Assembly: GCA_020437105.1 (NCBI GenBank)
Contig: JAGQWR010000072.1
Span: 1 to 49,512, forward strand
Source: Saprospiraceae bacterium
GTDB taxonomy: Bacteria; Bacteroidota; Bacteroidia; Chitinophagales; Saprospiraceae
DNA length: 49,512 bases
Direction: 5' to 3'
This document shows positions 25,224-31,514 of this stretch, piece by piece. A program made the position numbers and the translations under genes. Position 1 is the stretch's first letter; each line of letters begins with the position of its first letter. The notes beneath the pieces were generated by a model. That model saw only the letters and a list, made by a program, of their open reading frames with translations, was not told where the DNA came from and did no database searches.

Positions 25224-26498
25224 ATGAATGATAAAGCAGCAGCCCCCCAAACCACCTTATCGCTGCCAGAAGCAGTCGAGCAGGCTTATGAACGGGTCCG
25301 GAAACTAGCCTTACGCACGCCCCTCCAATTTCATCCCCGCCTGTCTAAAATTTACGAGGCGGAGATTTATCTAAAACGAGAGGATCTTCAGGCCGTGCGT
25401 TCCTATAAAATTCGCGGTGCATATAATTGTATGGCCAGCCTCTCCAAAGACCAGCTCGAGCGCGGCATTGTTTGCGCCAGTGCGGGGAATCACGCACAGG
25501 GAGTAGCCATTGCCTGTGCAGCTCTGAAAGCCCGGGGACTGGTCTATATGCCTATCACGACCCCCGATCAAAAAGTAAATAAGGTACGCAGTTTTGGAGG
25601 TGCCTTTGTGGAGGTCATCCTACAGGGCGACACGTTTGATATAGCCAGTAAATTGGCGTTCGAAAATGCCCGGGAAACCGGAGCCACCTTTGTACACCCT
25701 TATGACGACCCACAGGTGATTATCGGCCAGGGAACAGTCGGATTGGAAATTGCGCAGCAAATGGACCAGGCACCCGATTTCGTGCTACTTCCCATTGGAG
25801 GTGGCGGACTTGCAGCTGGAGCTGGCACCTATCTAAAACAAAGCTTCCCCAACTGCTTACTATATGGTGTAGAACCTGCCGGGGCACCAGCCATGTTTGA
25901 GGCCTTTCTGCGAAAGCAGGTCTGTCACCTCGATAAAATTGACACATTCGTGGATGGGGCAGCGGTGCAACAGGCAGGTGCACATACCTTCCCGTTGTGT
26001 CAAAAAGCACTGGAAAAGATTCTGCTGGTACCGGAAGGTAAAGTTTGCTCCACGATGTTAAGCCTCCACAATGAAGACGGCTTTATTGTAGAACCTGCCG
26101 GAGCGCTCTCCGTTGCTGCTCTGGACCAACTACGTCCATCCATTAAAGGCAAAAGAGTTGTTTGCATTTTAAGCGGCGGAAACCACGACATCACACGCAC
26201 AGAAGAAATCAGGGAGCGCTCCTTACTTTACGAAGGACTAAAGCATTATTTTATTATACGCTTCCCGCAACGAGCCGGCGCCCTCCGGGAATTCGTAAAC
26301 GAAATCCTGGGAGAATCGGATGACATCTCACACTTTCAATATACCAAAAAAATAAATCGCCAGGCCGGCCCGGCAGTGGTAGGCATAGAGCTGGCTCAAA
26401 AAGAGCATTACATACAACTTATCCGCAGGATGGATCAATACGGGATTGATTATCAGGAAATCAATAATAACAGCACCCTGTTTGAGTTGCTGGTGTAG
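25224..26498 (+). CDS. ilvA: Threonine dehydratase (biosynthetic)
   Basis: This 424-residue PLP enzyme deaminates threonine to 2-ketobutyrate, the entry step to isoleucine. ATG 25224 (MNDKAAAPQTTLSL) is chosen over an open frame reaching back to 25104, because that would overlap ilvC and contain the hairpin. PLP Lys62 lies in the context VRSYKIRGA; SAGNHAQGVA and the glycine loop IGGGGLAAG are present. The C-terminal part (about 335-424, YFIIRFPQRAGALREFVNEIL) is a single ACT-like regulatory domain. This is shorter than the two-domain enterobacterial IlvA. Isoleucine feedback is therefore likely but may differ in strength. Confidence 0.95.
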   Translation: MNDKAAAPQTTLSLPEAVEQAYERVRKLALRTPLQFHPRLSKIYEAEIYLKREDLQAVRSYKIRGAYNCMASLSKDQLERGIVCASAGNHAQGVAIACAALKARGLVYMPITTPDQKVNKVRSFGGAFVEVILQGDTFDIASKLAFENARETGATFVHPYDDPQVIIGQGTVGLEIAQQMDQAPDFVLLPIGGGGLAAGAGTYLKQSFPNCLLYGVEPAGAPAMFEAFLRKQVCHLDKIDTFVDGAAVQQAGAHTFPLCQKALEKILLVPEGKVCSTMLSLHNEDGFIVEPAGALSVAALDQLRPSIKGKRVVCILSGGNHDITRTEEIRERSLLYEGLKHYFIIRFPQRAGALREFVNEILGESDDISHFQYTKKINRQAGPAVVGIELAQKEHYIQLIRRMDQYGIDYQEINNNSTLFELLV

Positions 26499-26525
26499 GT
26501 CATTTGGGCCTCCGGGTGATTCTAT

Positions 26526-26588
26526 CTCGTTGATACTCCGCTGAGCGTCGTGTGGAGTGCTCGCCTTCGGCTTGCGTGGATTGATCAG
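26526..26588 (-). repeat. Dispersed 63-base repeat, inverted copy of 95-157
   Basis: The reverse complement matches 95-157 at 61 of 63 positions by eye (differences C/T and T/G). Key segments are CTGATCAATCCACGCAAGCC and GCAGCGGAGTATCAACGAG. The two copies are about 26.4 kb apart and in opposite orientation. Confidence 0.85.
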
Positions 26589-26829
26589 ATGCTCTGATCG
26601 TGGAGATTTTTATATTGTCGAAGGTCTAGGGTTCAAACCCAAACTCCCCCGATAGCTATTGGGGCAAACCCAAACTGTCTCCAGTCTATGCCTACGGCTC
26701 GGTCTAGGCGGTTTTCCAAACCTGCTGGTCTAGGTATTTCCTTCCCGGAAATACGGTCTATTTAGTTCGCTGCGCGAAGGTTTAACGCGTTTAAAACGTT
26801 AATTCCGTGATTGGCCATTGACGTTTCCA

Positions 26830-26995
26830 GACTCTCGACCAGGCGCAGCCCGCAAAAATAGACCGGGCGCAGCCCCTAGACCGCAAAGCCGAAAGGCGAG
26901 CTAGACCAGGCCAAAGGCCTTAGACTGCCAGTTTATTATCTACATGCCAAATAGGTCTCACTGAATAATTTTTAATGCTTGATTTTTAAGTTTTA
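26830..26995 (+). repeat. 166-base direct repeat, left copy
   Basis: Starts GACTCTCGACCAGGCGCAGC and ends GATTTTTAAGTTTTA. It matches 27113-27278 with about three differences by eye, in identical length. The start-to-start distance is 283 bases. Confidence 0.9.
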
Positions 26996-27112
26996 GTGAA
27001 GTCCTTTCAAACGAAGGAAACCTATAATAGACCAAAGCCGAAGGCTATAGACCCAACCGGCAAAGCCGAATAGACCAAAAGGGATAAAAGCCCTAATAGA
27101 CCTTCGACCCTC

Positions 27113-27278
27113 GACTCTCGACCAGGCGCAGCCCGCAAAAATAGACCGGGCGCAGCCCCTAGACCGCAAAGCCGAAAGGCGAGCTAGACCAGGCCAAAGG
27201 CCCTAGACTGCCAGTTTATTATCTACATGCCAAATAGGTCTCACGGAATAATTTTTAATTCTTGATTTTTAAGTTTTA
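27113..27278 (+). repeat. 166-base direct repeat, right copy
   Basis: Near-identical partner of 26830-26995. A third, degenerate copy of its first half lies on the other side of the orphan gene (about 28367-28460: GACCGGGCGCAGCCC, GACCGCAAAGCCGAAAGGC, CTAGACTGCCAGTT). Confidence 0.9.
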
Positions 27279-27413
27279 ATAAAATCTCAAATCACTGAAA
27301 AACTAACCCACTAACTCACTGGACCAAACTCAAACTCCCCCGATAGCTATCGGGGCAAACTCAAACTATCTCGGGGCTAACGCCCAGTCGAGGGTCTAAG
27401 GTCGAGGAGTTTA

Positions 27414-27475
27414 CGCTTCAAACGAAGCAAACGGATTTAACGATTTAAACGCGTTAAACCTTCGCGAAGCGAACA
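27414..27475 (+). repeat. Dispersed AAACGCGTTAAACC repeat, copy C
   Basis: CGCTTCAAACGAAGC...TTTAAACGCGTTAAACC and CTTCGCGAAGCGAACA, as in 14912-14976 and 15629-15711. It runs into the 3' end of the orphan gene at 27485. Confidence 0.7.
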
Positions 27476-27484
27476 CAGCGAACA

Positions 27485-28201
27485 TCAAAAATAGCGGGAA
27501 AGGAATTTGGCAATCCGCTTCATGTTATTGCGGGCATAGATAGCAATTGCTTTATCTACTGCATATTTGCCGGAAGTTGATTTCAGGCGGGCCATCGTAG
27601 TATGAAGGACATTAGAGACAGTAGTCATGAGGAGCATGCGCCGTTCTGAATACGGAATCGAGTGTGTTCGGAAGTAATTCATCATATCCCGTACCACACT
27701 AATGGACATCCACTGTACATTCTCTGTTGTGGGTTCCCAATGGAGGATAGTTGTTTTGAGGTAGGCCCGGTAATATTCTTTAAGACAACGATTTGTCAGC
27801 TTTAAAGCCAGGGTATATCTCCCCGAATGAATCGAAGCATCAATATGCCGTAAATATTGGTTAAGCTTATCGGTATTCTTTTTGGTTCTGGAGGGCTCAA
27901 TCGGAGTAATACAATCGATCAATCGATCACAACGTTCGGGAAAAAGCATTTGCAAATCCCGGGCGGCATGCAGCAGCACTTCACGCCGGATTTCCACAGG
28001 TAATTCCATCAACATCTCTTCAGAGCGGGTACGTGGATCATCATCGGGATGACGGGAAGCTTCCAGCGAATGGGTATGGGAATACAGGTAATAAATCAAA
28101 GCCTGCAACTTGGAATGGTCATAGCCTCCAACCTGCGCATGTTGACTGGCTTCCACCAAATCCAACAATTCTGTACAACACTTATTCCACTTATCTGCCA
28201 T
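27485..28201 (-). CDS. Orphan protein of unknown function, 238 aa
   Basis: I do not recognise this protein. It is soluble, helical and basic, with no signal peptide or TM segment. Features by position: an early CC pair (KWNKCCTELLDLVE), a central LPVEIRREVLLHAARDLQMLFPERCDRLIDCI, a helical stretch resembling TPR-like packing (SGRYTLALKLTNRCLKEYYRAYL), and a basic C-terminal helix (YARNNMKRIAKFLSRYF). No nuclease, kinase or nucleotide-binding motif was seen. It is flanked on both sides by members of the same repeat family and has no operon partner, which suggests an accessory gene acquired or moved with the repeats. The coding frame is long and uninterrupted, so it is probably expressed. Confidence 0.7.
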   Translation of the reverse strand: MADKWNKCCTELLDLVEASQHAQVGGYDHSKLQALIYYLYSHTHSLEASRHPDDDPRTRSEEMLMELPVEIRREVLLHAARDLQMLFPERCDRLIDCITPIEPSRTKKNTDKLNQYLRHIDASIHSGRYTLALKLTNRCLKEYYRAYLKTTILHWEPTTENVQWMSISVVRDMMNYFRTHSIPYSERRMLLMTTVSNVLHTTMARLKSTSGKYAVDKAIAIYARNNMKRIAKFLSRYF

Positions 28202-28494
28202 GTACCTGTTTCAATATCTATTTCATAACGATCGAATAGATAAATATGCTGCAAAGTTAATCAATAAATTTTGTTCACTTACGCTCAAGTTTGAAACGAT
28301 AAAAACGTTCAATCCGGTTAATTCGTCGCAGACGAATTTCTAGACCCTCGACCTTAGACCCTAGACAGGGCGCAGCCCTCACCCCTAGACCGGGCGCAGC
28401 CCTTAGACCGCAAAGCCGAAAGGCAAGCTAGACCAGGTCCCTGGACCCTAGACTGCCAGTTAGTGTCAATACCCCAAAGGGTCATAACATCAAA
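28202..28494. repeat. Intergenic region with degenerate repeat copy
   Basis: Contains GACCCTCGACCTTAGACCCTAG, GGGCGCAGCCC twice and GACCGCAAAGCCGAAAGGC (about 28340-28460), a degenerate third copy of the 166-base repeat found at 26830 and 27113. The part next to 28201 is AT-rich and could hold the promoter of the orphan gene; no clear consensus box was recognised. Confidence 0.65.
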
Positions 28495-29610
28495 CTACCT
28501 TAACAAGGAACTTTCCAAAATAGCATTCAGATTAACGTGTTTCTTAATCAACTCAATAGCACGAACAGCTTTCCAGGGAGTCCGGGTATTAATCTTTACT
28601 TCAATACGGCTAATCTTGACTACCGAGCCCAGCGTATCCAGAGCGGTAGTCAAAACCGGTATCCGGTAGCGCTCGATGTATTCGTCAAAATTCGGGCTAT
28701 GTTCCACAGGCATGATATGCCGACCATCACCTGTAACAATAACACCGGAAATTGGAGAACTTTCATTCGTCAGATCCGCCGTTTGTTTAATTTTATCCAT
28801 CGCTTCTGACAGGCGTTTGTGGCTCACAACCAGGAGCAGATTTTGTTTTTCTGACAAATCTTCAGTTCCAATCAAAGAGCCGGAAATAAAATCCTCTACC
28901 CGATTGTCCAGACGATCTTCATTTGCAAGTACCCGTCCCTGCACAGCATCCAGTATAGTAGCCATAATGGGATTGGATAAACTCTTATCATAGGGCAATA
29001 CACCCAATAGCGCAAGATTTTTCTGGTTTAACCACCGGCCGATATAGTGTTCTACTTTATCCATTTTCTCCGGCAGAGTCTTATTAATGATCACCCCCAG
29101 GATGGGTACATCCCGTTCGCGGAACTTTGACAAGCACAAACTCAGGCGATCAATCGTATTACCAATTCCGCCTTCAACAATAATAATGACACCGGCATTG
29201 ACCAGATGGGCCACATCCGCATTAGACAAATCAACTACGCTACCAACGCCGGGGTGGCCGGTTCCTTCATATACTACCGATTCATATTCATCCTGTAAAT
29301 GCCGGGACGCATTTAAAATGCGCCCCCGGTAATCAAAGCTCTTCGGATCATCCAGGTAAGCAGTGGTTGCTCCATGCCCCAGGATAACCGGACTGTGGAT
29401 TTCTGCACTCAAATCAAAATTCATAATTTGAGAGAAAAGCAACGCATCTTTATCCACCCGAAGATCACCCAAGTCCATAAACTCCTGCCCGACCGGTTTA
29501 CAATATCCAACCCGGGCGCCATGTTGTCGTAAAGCAGCTACCAATCCCAGCGTACAGGTGGTTTTACCGACGTGTTGGCTTGTTGCAGCCACATATACAC
29601 TTTTGATCAT
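28495..29610 (-). CDS. P-loop ATPase/GTPase with DRTGG-type domain (BioD/CobB-like)
   Basis: This 371-residue cytoplasmic protein begins with a dethiobiotin-synthetase-like P-loop domain: VYVAATSQHVGKTTCTLGLVAAL (residues about 5-27), YCKPVGQE, a VVYEGTGHPGVGSVVDLSNADVA region and VIIIVEGGIGNTIDR. From about residue 215 a DRTGG-like domain follows (LLVVSHKRLSEAMDKIK, ISGVIVTGDGRHI). The same layout forms the N-terminal part of some long phosphotransacetylases, but the acyltransferase domain is absent here. The gene lies 21 bases downstream of fhs and is probably cotranscribed, hinting at a link with one-carbon or acyl-phosphate metabolism; this is inference only. Confidence 0.8.
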   Translation of the reverse strand: MIKSVYVAATSQHVGKTTCTLGLVAALRQHGARVGYCKPVGQEFMDLGDLRVDKDALLFSQIMNFDLSAEIHSPVILGHGATTAYLDDPKSFDYRGRILNASRHLQDEYESVVYEGTGHPGVGSVVDLSNADVAHLVNAGVIIIVEGGIGNTIDRLSLCLSKFRERDVPILGVIINKTLPEKMDKVEHYIGRWLNQKNLALLGVLPYDKSLSNPIMATILDAVQGRVLANEDRLDNRVEDFISGSLIGTEDLSEKQNLLLVVSHKRLSEAMDKIKQTADLTNESSPISGVIVTGDGRHIMPVEHSPNFDEYIERYRIPVLTTALDTLGSVVKISRIEVKINTRTPWKAVRAIELIKKHVNLNAILESSLLR

Positions 29611-29631
29611 AACTACTGTATTTTCAGTTCT

Positions 29632-31302
29632 TTAAAATAAGCCTGTTATTTTTCCATTTTCATCGATATCGATCAGCTCCGCAGATGGGGTGGCCGGCAA
29701 TCCGGGCATCCGCATCATGCTTCCGGTAATGGGCACTAAAAAGCCCGCTCCCGCAGCAATTTCGATTTCTCTGACTGTTATGGTAAAACCGGTAGGTCGG
29801 CCCAATAATTTCTCATTATCCGATAAAGACTTTTGTGTTTTAGCCATGCAAATAGGCAATTCATTCAAGCCTAATTTATCTATTCGCCGCAAGGCAGCAC
29901 GTGCCGCCGCCGCATATTCAACGCCGTCTGCACCGTAGATTTTAGTAGCGATGGTTCGAATTTTATCTTCTACCGGGCTCTTCCAGTCATAGAGTGGTTT
30001 GAAATTAGCCTTACCCGATTCAACCACTTCCACCACTTTCCTTGCCAGGTCTTCCGCGCCGGCTCCACCTTCGCCCCAGACATTGGTATAAATCGCATGC
30101 ACATCCATTTCCCCACATACTGCCCGGATCGCATCATGTTCGGCTTCCGAATCCTGGGTAAAGCTGTTTATGGCAACAACGGGTTCGATACCAAACTGAC
30201 GCACATTTTCCAGGTGCTTTTTCAGGTTTTCTCCACCTTTACGCACAGCCTCCGCATTAGGTGCATTCAAATCCGCTAAAGCGACACCACCGTGATATTT
30301 TAACGCCCGGACAGTAGCAACCAATACAACCGCTTTAGGCTTTAACCCCGCACTGACACATTTAATATCCAGGAATTTCTCCGCACCCAAATCTGCTCCA
30401 AAACCTGCTTCCGTTACTACATAATCAGACAATGACATGCCCAATTTTGTAGCTAAAATGGTATTGGTACCCTGCGCAATATTGGCAAAGGGCCCACCGT
30501 GAATAATCGCAGGATATCCCTCCAGGGTTTGTACCAGGTTGGGTTTGATGGCATCCTTCAACAAGGCCGCCATAGCACCGGGAGCATTCAAATCACGGGC
30601 ATAAACCGGCTTTTTATCGAAGGTAAAGCCGATGAAAATATTTCCCAGCCGACGTTTGAGATCCGCCCGATTCTCTGTCATACATAGAATAGCCATAATC
30701 TCGGAGGCAGCCGTGATATCAAAACCCGATTCACGGGGAATTCCGTTTCCGGTTCCGCCCAGTCCAATCACAATAGAGCGCAGCGATCGGTCATTCATGT
30801 CCATCACCCGCTTCCAGATAATAGTCCGTGGATCGAGTCCGAGAGATCGGGTTTTACTTTGAATGTTGTTGTCAATCAGTGCCGATAACAAATTGTGGGC
30901 TTTCTCAATCGCTGAAAAATCGCCGGTAAAATGCAGGTTGATATCTTCCATAGGCAATACCTGGGAATAACCACCTCCAGCGGCACCGCCTTTAATACCA
31001 AAAACCGGTCCCAGTGAAGGCTCCCGCAGAACCACACAGGTTTTTTTTCCGATTCGGTTAAGTCCTTGAGAAAGACCAATAGACATCGTGGTTTTACCTT
31101 CGCCGGCAGGCGTCGGAGAAATAGCTGAAACCAAAATCAGATTATTTTTGGCTACTTGTTCCTCGTTGATCAGCTTCAGCGGAAGCTTAGCTTTGTATTT
31201 ACCATACAATTCGAGATCGTCGGATGAGATATTTAACTGATCCGCGATTTCGCCGATGGGGCGCAGCTTAATTCCGCTGGCAATTTCTTGATCCGTGGGC
31301 AT
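29632..31302 (-). CDS. fhs: Formate-tetrahydrofolate ligase
   Basis: This 556-residue cytoplasmic enzyme forms 10-formyltetrahydrofolate from formate, ATP and tetrahydrofolate. The N-terminal signature LRPIGEIADQLNI is followed by the P-loop TPAGEGKTT (residues 64-72) and LREPSLGPVFGIKGGAAGGGYSQV. Later come DLNAPGAMAALLKDAIKPNLVQTLEGYPAIIHGGPFANIAQGTNT and a final ITGSMMRMPGLPATP. The length is normal for the bacterial monofunctional enzyme. It is the first gene of a two-gene minus-strand unit with the DRTGG-type protein, transcribed divergently from uvrA. Confidence 0.97.
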   Translation of the reverse strand: MPTDQEIASGIKLRPIGEIADQLNISSDDLELYGKYKAKLPLKLINEEQVAKNNLILVSAISPTPAGEGKTTMSIGLSQGLNRIGKKTCVVLREPSLGPVFGIKGGAAGGGYSQVLPMEDINLHFTGDFSAIEKAHNLLSALIDNNIQSKTRSLGLDPRTIIWKRVMDMNDRSLRSIVIGLGGTGNGIPRESGFDITAASEIMAILCMTENRADLKRRLGNIFIGFTFDKKPVYARDLNAPGAMAALLKDAIKPNLVQTLEGYPAIIHGGPFANIAQGTNTILATKLGMSLSDYVVTEAGFGADLGAEKFLDIKCVSAGLKPKAVVLVATVRALKYHGGVALADLNAPNAEAVRKGGENLKKHLENVRQFGIEPVVAINSFTQDSEAEHDAIRAVCGEMDVHAIYTNVWGEGGAGAEDLARKVVEVVESGKANFKPLYDWKSPVEDKIRTIATKIYGADGVEYAAAARAALRRIDKLGLNELPICMAKTQKSLSDNEKLLGRPTGFTITVREIEIAAGAGFLVPITGSMMRMPGLPATPSAELIDIDENGKITGLF

Positions 31303-31427
31303 AATTTATTAGGTTTTGATGGTTTGGATTGCCAATATAGTGAACTGATTTTAAGAGTCTGCCGGGAAATGGGGTCTTCGAGTAAAAACTAGATCATTTT
31401 TCTCAAATCAAGGTTCAAAAACCGACG

Positions 31428-31442
31428 TTTAGCAGCGCTAAA
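31428..31442. promoter_or_regulatory. Inverted repeat upstream of uvrA (operator candidate)
   Basis: TTTAGC-AGC-GCTAAA, a perfect 6+6 inverted repeat 37 bases before the uvrA -7 box and about 126 bases before the divergent fhs start. It could bind a dimeric regulator of either gene. It does not match the classic E. coli LexA box. Confidence 0.4.
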
Positions 31443-31478
31443 TGCGGATTACCCTTTCCGGAAGTCAGGCAAAACTTC

Positions 31479-31486
31479 TAAGTTTG
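31479..31486 (+). promoter_or_regulatory. -7 promoter element of uvrA
   Basis: TAAGTTTG is an exact TAnnTTTG match, with an expected start near 31493 and the uvrA ATG at 31515. The -33 region has only a weak TTTC at 31455-31458. Confidence 0.55.
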
Positions 31487-31514
31487 TGGTTTGTTGCTGT
31501 GATAGAATTGATTT

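Larger units (their letters stand above)
26499..27484. repeat. Repeat-dense intergenic region
   Basis: No gene is supported in these 986 bases. They hold a 63-base inverted copy of sequence at 95-157 (26526-26588) and two CCCCGATAGCTAT palindromes (about 26648-26665 and 27338-27355). There is an inverted copy of the AAACGCGTT repeat (26765-26800), two 166-base direct repeats (26830-26995 and 27113-27278), and another AAACGCGTT copy at the right end (27414-27475). The hexamer TAGACC recurs throughout. No clear terminator follows ilvA. Confidence 0.8.

Noticed and set aside
26830..27278. CRISPR-like array because of regular repeats
   Set aside because: There are only two full copies, each 166 bases, with no short regular repeat-spacer structure and no cas gene in the window.
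26499..28494. Insertion sequence or transposon
   Set aside because: No transposase gene or terminal inverted repeats with target duplications were found; only repeats and an orphan gene are present.
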